NCBI GenBank assembly: GCA_020637615.1
Contig: JACKKC010000012.1
Coordinates: 18,896 to 82,895, forward strand
Direction: 5' to 3'
Source: Rhodovulum sp.
GTDB taxonomy: Bacteria > Pseudomonadota > Alphaproteobacteria > Rhodobacterales > Rhodobacteraceae
DNA length: 64,000 nt
In this document: piece after piece, positions 43,794 through 53,095 of the stretch
Layout: the number at the start of each line of letters is the position of its first letter
Position numbering within the stretch: position 1 is the stretch's first letter
Translations under genes and position numbers: made by a program
Notes under the pieces: model-generated
Told to the model about the DNA's origin: nothing
Databases searched by the model: none
Seen by the model: the letters and a program-made list of their open reading frames with translations, nothing else

Positions 43794-46400
43794 TCACCGC
43801 TCCGGGACGATGACCTCGCGCTTGCCGACGTGGTTGGCCTGGCTGACAACGCCCGCTTCCTCCATCAGCTCCACGAGCTTCGCCGCCTTGTTGTAGCCGA
43901 TCGAGAGCTTGCGCTGGATGTAGGAGGTCGAGCATTTGCGGTCCTTGGCGACGATCGCCACCGCCTGGTCGTAGAGCGCATCATCGCCGGAGGTATTGCC
44001 GCCGAGGCCGAGCACGAGGTCGATCTCGCTCTCCTCGTCGGCGTCGGGGCCGTCCACCACGCCCGCGTCATAGGCGGGCGGGCCGAGGGTCTTGAGGTGG
44101 CGGACCACCTCCTCGACCTCCTCGTCGGAGACGAAGGGCCCGTGGACGCGGGTGATGCGCCCGCCGCCGGCCATGTAGAGCATGTCGCCCTGGCCGAGCA
44201 GCTGCTCGGCGCCCATCTCGCCGAGGATGGTGCGGCTGTCGATCTTCGAGGTCACCTGGAAGGAGATCCGGGTCGGGAAGTTCGCCTTGATCGTGCCGGT
44301 GATGACATCGACCGAGGGGCGCTGGGTGGCCATGATCAGGTGGATGCCGGAGGCGCGCGCCATCTGGGCGAGGCGCTGGATGCAGGCCTCGATCTCCTTG
44401 CCGGCGACCATCATCAGATCCGCCATCTCGTCGACGATGACCACGATGAAGGCCATCTTCTCGGGCAGGAATTCCTCGGTCTCGAAGACCGGCTCGCCGG
44501 TCTCCTCGTCGAAGCCGGTCTGCACGGTGCGGGTGAAGGCCTCGCCCTTGGCCTCGGCGTCCGTCACCCGGGCGTTGTAGCCGTCGATGTTGCGCACGCC
44601 GAGCTTCGACATCTTGCGGTAGCGCTCCTCCATCTCCGCCACCACCCATTTCAGCGCCACGACGGCCTTCTTGGGGTCGGTGACCACGGGGGAGAGCAGG
44701 TGGGGGATGCCGTCGTAGACCGAGAGCTCCAGCATCTTGGGGTCGATCATGATCAGCCGGCATTCGTCGGGGGAGAGCTTGTAGAGCAGGCTCAGGATCA
44801 TGGTGTTGATCGCCACCGACTTGCCCGAGCCGGTGGTGCCGGCAATGAGCAGATGCGGCATGCGGGCGAGGTTGGCCACCACCGGCTCGCCGCCGATGTC
44901 CTTGCCGAGCGCCAGCGGCAGGGCGTGGCTGCTGTCGCCGTAGGATTTCGCCGCGAGGATCTCGCGCAGGAGCACCTTCTCGCGCAGCTCGTTCGGCAGC
45001 TCGATGCCGATCACCGAGCGGCCGGGGATGGTGGAGACGCGGCAGGCCAGCGCCGACATCGAGCGGGCGATGTCGTCCGCGAGCCCGATGACGCGGGAGG
45101 CCTTGAGGCCGGCGGCGGGTTCGAGCTCGTACATGGTCACCACCGGCCCGGGGCGGATCGAGACGATCTCGCCGCGCACGCCGTAGTCGTCGAGCACGGT
45201 CTCCAGCATGCGGGCGTTCTCCTCCAGCGCGTCGCTGGAGAGGTGGTGGCGCACGATGGTCGAGGGCGATTGCAGGAGCGAGAGCGGCGGCGTCCGGTAG
45301 ATCTCGGGCGCGTCGCCGTCGAAGGCGAGCTGCGGCTGCTCCTCGGAGCGGGCGCGCGCGCTCTTGACGGGCGGGCGGGTGGCCGGGGCGCGGACGCGCG
45401 GCTGGGCGGGGATCTCGCGGTCGGGCTCCGGGGCGGCGTCGGGCTCCGCGACCTCCTCGCGCTCCAGCACCGCCGTCTCGGCATGGGCCGCGGTCAGCGG
45501 CGGGATCGGGCGCAAGGCCGGGGGGCGCGGGGCGGCATCGGCCTCGGCGCGGGCGCGGACCGCGGCGGTGATCTTGGCCATGACGCTGTCCTCCGAGGGC
45601 CGCAGCGCCGCGGGATCGAAGCGCGGGATGCCCTCGGCGCGCAGCGCGCCGGGCTTGGGCAGGGGCTTCTCGGCGGTCTCGGCGCGGCGGGCGCGCAGCT
45701 CCTGGGCGGAGCGATGGGCGGCGCGCGCGCCCTCCGAGGCGGTCGAGACGGCGCGGCCCGTGAGGCCGTGCAGCCCCGAATAGAGCATCACCGAGCCGCC
45801 GCAGACGAAGGCGAGGAAGCCGCGCAGCTCCGCCCAGGTCACGCCGAGCGCGTAGCCGGCCGAGAGCGCGAAGGCGAGCGCCAGCGCCAGGCTGGTGACC
45901 ACGAGCGCCAGCGAGAGGTCGAGCGGCATCAGCGAGACGAGCCCGCTCACCGCGGCGTCGCCCAGCATGCCGCCGAGCCCGTAGTCGAACTGCCAGCCCG
46001 AGAGCGGCACATGGGTCGCGGCGAAGGCGGCGGCGGCGAGCAAGGCCACCGGCACGGCGATGGCGCGGCTGACCGCCCGCGTCTCGCCGGCGTGGAGCAC
46101 GAGCCGCAGGCCCCAGGCGGCGAGGGCGACGGGAATGCCGTAGGCGGCCCAGCCGAGCGCGCGGTGCATCGGGTCGGCGATGGAGGCGCCGACGAGGCCG
46201 AGCGCGTTCTGCGGCGCCGCGTCGGTGGCGCTGAAGAGGCTGGGGTCGTCGGGGGAATAGGTCCAGAACATGGCCGTGGCGAGGGCGGCCAGCGCGAGCA
46301 GGATCAGGCCGAGCAGTTCGGTGCCGCGGCGGCGCAGCGCTTCCTCGGTGTCGCTTTCGATCAGGGGCGCGCGACGTTTCGCCTTGCTGCGTGCAGCCAT
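43794..46400 (-). CDS. ftsK: DNA translocase FtsK
   Basis: An 868-residue septal DNA pump that clears chromosomes from the division site and activates XerCD at dif. Four to five N-terminal membrane helices (about residues 25-215) are followed by a Pro/Ala/Arg-rich linker, then the motor: LLIAGTTGSGKSVAINTMI (Walker A), RLIMIDPKMLELSVYDGIPHL, FIVVIVDEMADLMM (Walker B) and RASGIHLIMATQRPSVDVITG. The C-terminal gamma winged helix (AIVAKDRKCSTSYIQRKLSIGYNKAAKLVELMEE), which reads KOPS sequences, is complete. The stop of the aminotransferase gene abuts its start, so they are co-transcribed. Confidence 0.97.
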   Translation of the reverse strand: MAARSKAKRRAPLIESDTEEALRRRGTELLGLILLALAALATAMFWTYSPDDPSLFSATDAAPQNALGLVGASIADPMHRALGWAAYGIPVALAAWGLRLVLHAGETRAVSRAIAVPVALLAAAAFAATHVPLSGWQFDYGLGGMLGDAAVSGLVSLMPLDLSLALVVTSLALALAFALSAGYALGVTWAELRGFLAFVCGGSVMLYSGLHGLTGRAVSTASEGARAAHRSAQELRARRAETAEKPLPKPGALRAEGIPRFDPAALRPSEDSVMAKITAAVRARAEADAAPRPPALRPIPPLTAAHAETAVLEREEVAEPDAAPEPDREIPAQPRVRAPATRPPVKSARARSEEQPQLAFDGDAPEIYRTPPLSLLQSPSTIVRHHLSSDALEENARMLETVLDDYGVRGEIVSIRPGPVVTMYELEPAAGLKASRVIGLADDIARSMSALACRVSTIPGRSVIGIELPNELREKVLLREILAAKSYGDSSHALPLALGKDIGGEPVVANLARMPHLLIAGTTGSGKSVAINTMILSLLYKLSPDECRLIMIDPKMLELSVYDGIPHLLSPVVTDPKKAVVALKWVVAEMEERYRKMSKLGVRNIDGYNARVTDAEAKGEAFTRTVQTGFDEETGEPVFETEEFLPEKMAFIVVIVDEMADLMMVAGKEIEACIQRLAQMARASGIHLIMATQRPSVDVITGTIKANFPTRISFQVTSKIDSRTILGEMGAEQLLGQGDMLYMAGGGRITRVHGPFVSDEEVEEVVRHLKTLGPPAYDAGVVDGPDADEESEIDLVLGLGGNTSGDDALYDQAVAIVAKDRKCSTSYIQRKLSIGYNKAAKLVELMEEAGVVSQANHVGKREVIVPER

Positions 46401-47609
46401 CTATCCTGCCCTTTCGATGAAATGCCTGTCTCCGAGAACCTCGCGGATCGCGCGCAGCCCGCGGGCGACCTCGGCGGCCTCCGCGACCAGGGCGACGCGG
46501 ATATGGGCGGCGCCGGGGTTGCGGCCCGCAGCGTCGCTGCGCCCGAGATAGGCCCCGGGCAGCACCCGGACCCCGGCCTCGCGCCAGAGCGCGCGCGCCG
46601 CCGCCTCGCCGTCGCCGACCGGCAGCCAGAGGAAGAACCCGGCGCCGGGCGGCACATAGCCCGGCAGGTCGCCGAGGATCGTGTCGGCGAGCTCGAATTT
46701 CTCCACATAGAGCGCGCGGCTCGCCGCGACATGCGCCTCGTCGCGCCAGAGCGCCGCGGCGGCGTGCTGCAGCGGCAGCGGCACCGGCGCGCCGCCATAG
46801 GCGCGCAGCTGCCGGATCGCCGCGATGCCGCGCGGCCCGCCGGCGGCGAAGCCCGCGCGCAGGCCCGGCACGTTCGAGCGCTTCGAGAGCGACTGGAAGA
46901 CCAGCACCCGCTCGGGATCCGCACCGGCGGCGCGGGCGGCGGCGAGCGCGCCCGGCGGCGGGGCGTCGCGCCAGATCTCGGAATAGCATTCGTCGGCGAG
47001 GATGCGGAAATCGTGGCGCTCGGCGAGCGCGATCAGCGCGCGCCACCAGGCGGCGTCCGCCACCGCGCCCTGGGGATTGGCGGGCGAGCAGACATAGGCC
47101 AGGGTGACCCGGTCGAGCAGGGCGCCGGGCAGGGCCGCGAAATCCGGCAGGAAGCCGGTTTCGGGCGTCGCCGCCACCGGGACCGGCTCGGCGCCGACCG
47201 CGAGCGCGGCCGCGCCGTAGCATTGGTAGAACGGGTTCGGCATGAGGATCGCCGGCCGCTGCCCGCCCTTGCTTTCCGGCGAGAGCGCCAGCGCCGCGTT
47301 GAAGAGCCCCTCGCGGCTGCCGTTCAGCGAGACCACTTCGGTCTCGGGGTCGACGGCGACGCCGTAGCGCAGCGCCAGCCAGTCGGCGATGGCGGTGCGC
47401 AGCTCCGGCGTTCCCTCGTTGGGCGGGTAGCGGCCGAATTCCCCGGCATGGGCGGCGATGGTTTCGGCGACGAGGGCGGGAACCGGATGGCGCGGCTCGC
47501 CGATGCTCATGGAGATCTCGGGTCCGCCGGGCGCGCAGCCGTGGAGCAGCCGCCGCAGTCGCGGAAAGGCATACTCCGGCAGATCGGAGAACCGCTGGGG
47601 TAACTGCAT
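46401..47609 (-). CDS. PLP-dependent aminotransferase, class I/II
   Basis: A 402-residue fold-type I aminotransferase. Visible features: GRYPPNEGTPELRTAIADWL, SREGLFNAALAL, PNPFYQCYGAAALAVGAEP, YVCSPANPQGAV, ILADECYSEI (Asp binding the PLP nitrogen) and FQSLSKRSNVPGLRAGF (Schiff-base Lys in SLSKRS). The C-terminal Arg for the carboxylate is in HIRVALV. It resembles the DapC (succinyldiaminopimelate aminotransferase) branch, which would supply lysine and peptidoglycan precursors, but that assignment is tentative. ATG 47,609 begins MQLPQRFSDLPEY; the open frame extends 15 codons further. Confidence 0.88.
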   Translation of the reverse strand: MQLPQRFSDLPEYAFPRLRRLLHGCAPGGPEISMSIGEPRHPVPALVAETIAAHAGEFGRYPPNEGTPELRTAIADWLALRYGVAVDPETEVVSLNGSREGLFNAALALSPESKGGQRPAILMPNPFYQCYGAAALAVGAEPVPVAATPETGFLPDFAALPGALLDRVTLAYVCSPANPQGAVADAAWWRALIALAERHDFRILADECYSEIWRDAPPPGALAAARAAGADPERVLVFQSLSKRSNVPGLRAGFAAGGPRGIAAIRQLRAYGGAPVPLPLQHAAAALWRDEAHVAASRALYVEKFELADTILGDLPGYVPPGAGFFLWLPVGDGEAAARALWREAGVRVLPGAYLGRSDAAGRNPGAAHIRVALVAEAAEVARGLRAIREVLGDRHFIERAG

Positions 47610-48124
47610 CCTTCGTGCCTCACATCCGGGATCTGGCGTCCCGGTCTGCGGCAATTCTATCCGTCGGGGCGGTTAAGGTCCAGATAATACCGGCGGTCCC
47701 TGCCGCCGGGCCGGCGCGGCGATCCCGTTTTCGGGACTTCGGGAGAAGGCCGCGCCCCGCGCGGCCCGATCGCCACGGGATGATCGGGCGAAGGGCAACC
47801 GCAGGGGAATTGCATTTGGCAAAGCGATCCCGCCAGGTCGAGTTCCGGACGCGCCTAGCGCCACCATTCCGCCCGGCGGGCACCGCCGGGCTGCGCCCGC
47901 CCCGCCCCGTCACGCCGGAGGCGTGCCTCCGGCACGACGCGGGCGCTTCGCTTCCGCCCGGGCCGGGCGCTGCCCTCGTCTTGGGGCGGGACCGTCGTGC
48001 CGGGGACAATGGCTCCGGATGCGATCATCCTGGGGACGCCCGGATCCGTCAGCGATGACAATCGACGGCAGGGGCCGCTGGCAGGGCCGGCCGCAGGCCG
48101 CCCTCGGGCGGCCGGTTCGCGGCG
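47610..48124. repeat. Intergenic region with family 2 copy and family 1 fragment
   Basis: A 515-base gap without a gene. Bases 47,896-47,993 are a nearly identical copy of the family 2 element at 22,498-22,590 (CGTCACGCCGGAGGCGTGCC, TCCGGCACGACGCGGGCGCT, CCGGGCGCTGCCCTCG). Bases about 47,724-47,790 (inverted: GGGCCGCGCGGGGCGCGGCC) match the terminal part of family 1. The aminotransferase promoter should lie just above 47,609. Nothing else is recognisable. Confidence 0.55.
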
Positions 48125-49459
48125 TCAGGCGCCCAGCGCGGCCTCCATGGCCGCGCCGAGGCGCAGGAGGCGCGCCTCGGAGCCGGGGGCGGCCATGACC
48201 ATCAGCCCGCAGCCGGGGGAGCCGCTCGGCAGACTGAGCGCGCAGAGCCCCATGAGATTGCCGATCCTGGTGTTGCGCAGGGTCATGAGGTTCTCGCGCA
48301 CGAAGAGCGCGTGGTCGGCCAGGAGCGCCTCGACATTCGGCGCGAGATTCGGGGTGGTGGGCAGGACCACCGCGTCGAAGCCGGCGGTCCCGGCGAGATA
48401 TTCGGCGCGCAGGCGGTCGAGCTTCTGCCAGGCGGCCACGTAATCGGGCGCCGAGAAGGCCTCCCCGGAGCGGAAGCGGTCGAGGACCGGGGCGAACATG
48501 AGCTCGGGCCGGGCCTCGATGAGCTCGCGGCAGGTCCCGTAGGCCTCGGCGGCGAAGATGCAGGGCGCCAGCGCCATCGCCTCGGCGACCGCGGGAAGGG
48601 CGGCGCGCTCCACCCGCACCCCGGCGGCGCGCAGCGGGTCGAGCGCCGCCGCGAGCGCCCGGGCCTGGCCGTCGGCGGTCGGGCCGATCTCGGCGGTGTC
48701 GAGGACGAGGAGCCGCGCGCCGTCCAGCGACGCGCCGGCGAGATCCGGGGCCGGGGCGCCGGAGAGGGCGGCGAGCAGCAGGGCCGCGTCCTCGACCGAG
48801 CGGCAGAGCGGGCCGGGCGTGTCGAAGCGGGGGCAGAGCTGCACCACGCCTTCGAGGCTGAGCAGCCCGTGGGTGGGCTTCAGCCCGACGAGGTCGTTCC
48901 AGCTCGAGGGGACCCGGATCGAGCCGCCGGTGTCCGAGCCGATCCCGGCGGCGGCGAGCCCGAAGGCGACCGAGGCCGCCGCCCCGGAGGAGGATCCCCC
49001 CGGCGCGAGCTCGGGATCGTTGATGTTGGGCGGGGTCGCGGTGACCGGATTGATCCCGAGCCCGGAGAAGGCGAGCTCGGTCAGATGGGTCTTGCCGAGG
49101 CAGACGAGCCCGGCCCGCCCCGCATGGGCGAGCACCGCCGCGTCGCGCTCCGGCACCCGGCCCGCGAGCAGGGCGGAGCCCGCCTCGGTGGCGGTGCCGG
49201 CGGTGTCGAAGAGATCCTTCCAGCTGACCGGCACGCCGTCGAGCGGCCCGCGGCGCAGCCCCGCCCGCGCCCGGGCCGCCGCGGCATCGGCCTCGGCCCG
49301 CGCCCGGTCGGCGGTGACGCGCGCGTAGATACCCGGCGCCTGGGGATGGCTCTCGATCGCCGAGAGATAGACCTCGGTCGCCTCGCGCGGATCGATCTCG
49401 CCCGCCTCGAAGGCGCGCCCGAGATCCGCGGCCGTCATCCAGAGCCAGGTGTCCGACAT
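48125..49459 (-). CDS. Amidase-signature family hydrolase
   Basis: A 444-residue enzyme of the amidase signature family (Ser-cisSer-Lys triad). Lys is in PVSWKDLFDTAGTATEAGS, the two Ser in LAPGGSSSGAAASVAFGLAAAGIGSDTGGSIRVPSS (GGSSSG and SDTGGSIR). The C-terminal half is variable, as usual for substrate specificity, so the amide it cleaves is unknown. It could be one of the many orphan amidases and is not a GatA, given the lack of gatB/gatC neighbours. No signal peptide. The divergent gene is a UbiH-type hydroxylase, 86 bases away. Confidence 0.88.
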   Translation of the reverse strand: MSDTWLWMTAADLGRAFEAGEIDPREATEVYLSAIESHPQAPGIYARVTADRARAEADAAAARARAGLRRGPLDGVPVSWKDLFDTAGTATEAGSALLAGRVPERDAAVLAHAGRAGLVCLGKTHLTELAFSGLGINPVTATPPNINDPELAPGGSSSGAAASVAFGLAAAGIGSDTGGSIRVPSSWNDLVGLKPTHGLLSLEGVVQLCPRFDTPGPLCRSVEDAALLLAALSGAPAPDLAGASLDGARLLVLDTAEIGPTADGQARALAAALDPLRAAGVRVERAALPAVAEAMALAPCIFAAEAYGTCRELIEARPELMFAPVLDRFRSGEAFSAPDYVAAWQKLDRLRAEYLAGTAGFDAVVLPTTPNLAPNVEALLADHALFVRENLMTLRNTRIGNLMGLCALSLPSGSPGCGLMVMAAPGSEARLLRLGAAMEAALGA

Positions 49460-49545
49460 GCGTGCCCTTCCTTCGCCGATGGCGCGAGCCTAGCCGGGCC
49501 ATTGGCGATGGACAATCGCCTTGGCGCTTGGAATAGCATGCGCCC

Positions 49546-50772
49546 ATGGAGCGGCATTGCGATGTCCTGATCGTCGGAGGCGGGCTGAACGGTCCCGCCC
49601 TGGCCCTGGCGCTGGCCTCGGGCGGGCTCAGCAGCGTGGTGATCGACGCCCAGCCGCGGGCGCGGCGCGCGGCGCCGGAATTCGACGGGCGCGCCTATGC
49701 GCTGGCGCTGTCGTCGCGGCGCATGCTCGCGGCGCTGGGGCTCTGGCGCGACCTGGCGGCGCAGGCGCAGGCGATCAACGACATCAAGATCAGCGACGGG
49801 CGGGCCGGCGAGGGGGCGGCGCCCTGGCATCTGCATTTCGACCGGAACGAGATCGACGAGGGCCCGATGGGGCATTTCCTCGAGGATCGCTACCTGCGGG
49901 GGGCGCTGCTCGACGCCATCGACGGCAGCGACCTGATCGAGCATCGCTCGGAGACGGAGGCCGTCGCCCAGGCGCCCGGGCCCGGCGGCATCGCGGTGAC
50001 GCTCGGCGACGGCAGCCGGCTCGGGGCCGCGCTCCTGGTCGGCTGCGACGGGCGGGGCAGCCGGGTCGCCGCCCGCGCCGGGATCGCGCGGCTGGGCTGG
50101 GAGTATCGCCAGAGCGCGCTGGTCTGCGCCGTGGAGCACGAGCTGCCGCATCACGGCATCGCGCATCAGTTCTTCATGCCGCCGGGGCCGCTGGCGATCC
50201 TGCCCCTGCCGGGCAACCGCTCCTCGATCGTCTGGACCGAGGCGCGCGACCGGGCCGCGGTCATCGCCGGGCTGGGGCCGGAGGCCTATCTCGCCGAGCT
50301 CAGGCCGCGGTTCGGGGATTTCCTCGGCGATATCCGGCTGGCCGGGGCGCGCTTCGGCTATCCGCTGGGCCTGTCGCTGGCCGAGAGCTTCGCCGCCGAG
50401 CGGGTGGCGCTGGCGGGCGATGCGGCGCATGGCATCCATCCGCTCGCGGGGCAGGGTCTGAACCTCGGCCTGCGGGACGTGGCCGCGCTCGCCGAGGTGC
50501 TGGTGGAGGCGCATCGCCGCGGGCTCGACGTCGGCGCGCCGGACGTGCTCGCGGGCTACCAGCGCTGGCGGCGGTTCGACACCGCCATGCTGGTCGCCGC
50601 CACCGACGGGCTCAACCGGCTCTTTTCCAACGACAACCCGCTCCTGCGCCTGGGGCGCGACCTCGGCCTCGGCCTGGTGAACCGGCTGCCGGCGCTCAGG
50701 CGCGGGCTGATCCGCGAGGCGGCGGGCCTCGCGGGGGATCTGCCGAAGCTGCTGCTCGGGCGGCCGATCTAG
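49546..50772 (+). CDS. UbiH/UbiF-family FAD monooxygenase
   Basis: A 408-residue flavoprotein hydroxylase of the UbiH/COQ6 type, which adds hydroxyl groups to the ubiquinone ring. The FAD fingerprint CDVLIVGGGLNGPALALALASGG opens the protein, then LVGCDGRGSRVAARAGIA (second FAD/NAD motif) and ALAGDAAHGIHPLAGQGLNLGLRDVAAL (GD motif), all expected. Which ring position it modifies cannot be read. ATG 49,546 is standard. It is the last core gene before the tRNA and the accessory island. Confidence 0.9.
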   Translation: MERHCDVLIVGGGLNGPALALALASGGLSSVVIDAQPRARRAAPEFDGRAYALALSSRRMLAALGLWRDLAAQAQAINDIKISDGRAGEGAAPWHLHFDRNEIDEGPMGHFLEDRYLRGALLDAIDGSDLIEHRSETEAVAQAPGPGGIAVTLGDGSRLGAALLVGCDGRGSRVAARAGIARLGWEYRQSALVCAVEHELPHHGIAHQFFMPPGPLAILPLPGNRSSIVWTEARDRAAVIAGLGPEAYLAELRPRFGDFLGDIRLAGARFGYPLGLSLAESFAAERVALAGDAAHGIHPLAGQGLNLGLRDVAALAEVLVEAHRRGLDVGAPDVLAGYQRWRRFDTAMLVAATDGLNRLFSNDNPLLRLGRDLGLGLVNRLPALRRGLIREAAGLAGDLPKLLLGRPI

Positions 50773-50843
50773 GACGGCCGGCCCCGGCAGGCGGCAGGTA
50801 CAGTTTGAAGTCCCGGCGCCGATTTGCTAGCTGGATGGTCGAG

Positions 50844-50919
50844 GCCCCGTTAGCTCATCCGGTAGAGCGCTGGCTTTGTAACCCAGAGGTGGTCCGTTCA
50901 AGTCGGACACGGGGCACCA
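50844..50919 (+). tRNA. tRNA-Thr(TGT)
   Basis: A 76-base cloverleaf with encoded CCA. Acceptor GCCCCGT/ACGGGGC, D stem GCTC/GAGC, anticodon loop TTTGTAA with anticodon TGT at 50,877-50,879, variable AGGTG, T stem GTCCG/CGGAC with loop TTCAAGT. The innermost anticodon-stem pair (C31/C39) is a mismatch in this reading. It reads codon ACA. The CRISPR-Cas island begins just after it; tRNA 3' ends are common integration sites, but I see no second copy of its 3' end in the window. Confidence 0.93.
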
Positions 50920-51583
50920 TAACATTAATGTAATCTATTGATAATAAAGAGATTCGCCAGGTAGTTGTCGGCCAGTCCACCTTTGTTCCCACCGAATGGC
51001 TTTCGATGCATCCGGTTGAGCATGCAAGTTCGCCGGGTTGCTTCGATGAAAGGCTGAAGCATTTGGCCACTGGTCGGTTGGCCAGGTGGGCTTTGCATGC
51101 ACCGGGGCTTCGGAAATCGACGGATTGCCACTCGAACGGGCTGCTAGTGCCGAACGCGGCGCTGGAGGTGATGCCATCCAGAGTATGCAGGTGTCGACGA
51201 CCCTTTGGCGACGATTCGGCTTGAGCCGATGGAGGTGCTTCCGGCCCCTTCTGTCCCTTTCTCACCGCCACTCATGCGTGAGGAGCCTGACCGTCCCGGC
51301 ACGTGAGGGATTGCAACTAGATATATCAATCGTCCCACAGGCGGTGGTTCGTCACATATTGCGTTCGGAAGCGTGCAGCAGTCCTTTCCATGAGCCTGGA
51401 CAGGATAGGCGTCGCGAGGTGGGCGGATTGTCATGCCCCCGCATCGCCGGAGACGACGCGCATCGTGAGCACACGGCAGGTGTGCTCGACAGGGTTCCCG
51501 GTCCAGGCGACCGGCCCTTCGCCCGGCACCTCACGAAGGGCAGGCATGTGAGCGAAGCGTCGCGCGCGGAGCACTTGTCATTG
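50920..51583. other. Island edge without a supported gene
   Basis: 664 bases between the tRNA and the CRISPR-Cas operon. Composition changes: 50,920-51,010 and 51,300-51,365 are A+T-rich for this genome (ATTAATGTAATCTATTGATA; ATTGCAACTAGATATATCAA), consistent with acquired DNA. Short frames on both strands have no motifs or ribosome binding sites I can support. The cas promoter should be in the second half. This may be scar sequence left by integration or deletion. Confidence 0.4.
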
Positions 51584-53095
51584 ATGATGGGTTTGTTGCC
51601 CAATGGCTCGCAGGGCGGCAAGAGCAGGGCATGCATGGGCGTCATGGTCAATCCCAGGCCCGCATGGGGAAAATGCGATCTGGAGACGCGGACGTTCCAT
51701 CATCTTGCGCACCATTCCGCCGATGTGGCCGCCGTGCTGATCGAGCTGCTCGCGCATCCCCTGATCAGGAAGCGAGCGGCGGGAGCGCTGGGTCGCCCCC
51801 TCGCAGAAACCGAGATCCGCTGCCTTGCGGCCCTGGCCTTCCTGCACGACATCGGCAAGCTCGCCCCCGGCTTCCAGGCGAAGGGATGGGCCGACCATGC
51901 CGGGTTGCAGCTGCGCAGTCATCTGGAATGCGGCCAGCTGTGGACTGCTCATGGCGGACCGCATTCGCTTGACGGGGCGGTCGCGCATCTGTTGCGCTGG
52001 CCGATTGCGACGCGCCTGCCGGAATGGTTCGACGCGCTCTTCGCCCATCATGGCCGGCCAGTATCTTCAGAACCATCGGAGCGGGGCATCGCCAAGCAGG
52101 CCTTTCCTGTCCTGGCGCACTACGACTGGCGCGCGGAAGAGGCGCAGATGGGCCGGGCGCTTCTCGCGTGGTTTCCGGAGATCACCGAAGGGTCGGCACC
52201 GCCGCCCGAGCCCGCGTTCCTGCATCATGTCTGCGGGCTTCTGACCCTGGCGGATTGGGTCGGCTCGGATCGCCGCGCCTTTCCCTTCGAGCACGAGTTT
52301 CGCGCCGACTACTGGAAGACGGCCCGGGATCGAGCCCGGATACGCCTGCGAGAGATCGGCCTCGCCCCCGGGGCGCTGACCCTTCGCGGCCGCCCGGACT
52401 GGGCGCTGATCTCCGAGCATCCTGCACCGCGCCCGGCTCAGGCGGCTGTCGCAGGACTTCCGGTGTCCGAGCGGGACTGGACGCACGAGCTGCTGGTGAC
52501 GCTGCTCTACAGGGGAGAGTGGTCGGTGCCCCGGCTTGCACAGCTCCAGCCCGGCGAGAAAGCCGCGCCGATGCTGCTGGTCGCCGAGGCGTTCTCGCGC
52601 GGAAACTCCAAGACCGACGGGTTCCGCTCGCGCGTAGTGCCGGTCCCCAAGGCCATGGTGGCGCAGATGTTCGGGGCGCGCCCCGCCGAGGTGGCGGATG
52701 GCATCCTGAAAGACATTGCCGCGATCGACCTCGCCCTGCGCAACGGTCTCGCCGTGTTCGCGGCGGGAGGCGATCGGGAGAAGGTCGCCAAGCCGCACTA
52801 CGCCCGCACGCAACCCGCGCGCGAGGCGCTGCGCCGCCATGCGGATGCGATGTTCTTCCCCGAAATCTGGGCGCGGATGGCGGTCACGCATGACAGCGGC
52901 TTCACGCCACTGCGGCGGACGTTTCTCGAAGCCCTCTCGGCTCATGCCCGCGACGAGTTCCGCACCGCGGCTCCGGGCATTCCCTGCGCCAGCCTGATGC
53001 GCCCTCGGGCCGAGGTCCGCGGACGGCAGGCGCTGGAGCGCGCGCTGGCCAGGGCGGTGGCCAAGCTGAAGGTGGAGGTGCCCAACGATGTCTGA
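51584..53095 (+). CDS. Fused Cas3 HD nuclease domain and C-terminal part of Cas8e
   Basis: A single open frame of about 503 residues. Residues 1 to about 294 are a Cas3 HD domain: FHHLAHHSADVAAVL, LAFLHDIGKLAPGFQ (HD at 88-89), SLDGAVAHLL, LFAHHGRPV (His 155-156), LTLADWVGSDRRAFPFE (Asp 224), then RPAQAAVAGLPV, which in Cas3 precedes the helicase Walker A. No helicase follows. From about 298 the sequence is the C-terminal part of Cas8e (Cse1): WTHELLVTLLYRGEW, AFSRGNSKTDGFRSRVVPVP (339 on; usual form RGQGKTEGF), IDLALRNGLAVFAAGGD, ARTQPAREALRRHADAMFFPEIWARM. Helicase and Cas8e N-terminal domain (PAM reading) are missing. ATG 51,584 is uncertain; 51,635 or 51,644 are possible. It overlaps cas11 by 8 bases. 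Either an in-frame deletion joined cas3 and cas8e, or this is a reduced effector. Confidence 0.8.
   Translation: MMGLLPNGSQGGKSRACMGVMVNPRPAWGKCDLETRTFHHLAHHSADVAAVLIELLAHPLIRKRAAGALGRPLAETEIRCLAALAFLHDIGKLAPGFQAKGWADHAGLQLRSHLECGQLWTAHGGPHSLDGAVAHLLRWPIATRLPEWFDALFAHHGRPVSSEPSERGIAKQAFPVLAHYDWRAEEAQMGRALLAWFPEITEGSAPPPEPAFLHHVCGLLTLADWVGSDRRAFPFEHEFRADYWKTARDRARIRLREIGLAPGALTLRGRPDWALISEHPAPRPAQAAVAGLPVSERDWTHELLVTLLYRGEWSVPRLAQLQPGEKAAPMLLVAEAFSRGNSKTDGFRSRVVPVPKAMVAQMFGARPAEVADGILKDIAAIDLALRNGLAVFAAGGDREKVAKPHYARTQPAREALRRHADAMFFPEIWARMAVTHDSGFTPLRRTFLEALSAHARDEFRTAAPGIPCASLMRPRAEVRGRQALERALARAVAKLKVEVPNDV

Noticed and set aside
43830..47603. A 1257-codon open frame opposite ftsK and the aminotransferase gene
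   Set aside because: Same antisense artefact; both opposite genes are complete and well supported.
50855..51271. Minus-strand frame running through the tRNA and the island edge
   Set aside because: It overlaps the tRNA antisense, has no ribosome binding site and no recognisable domain.
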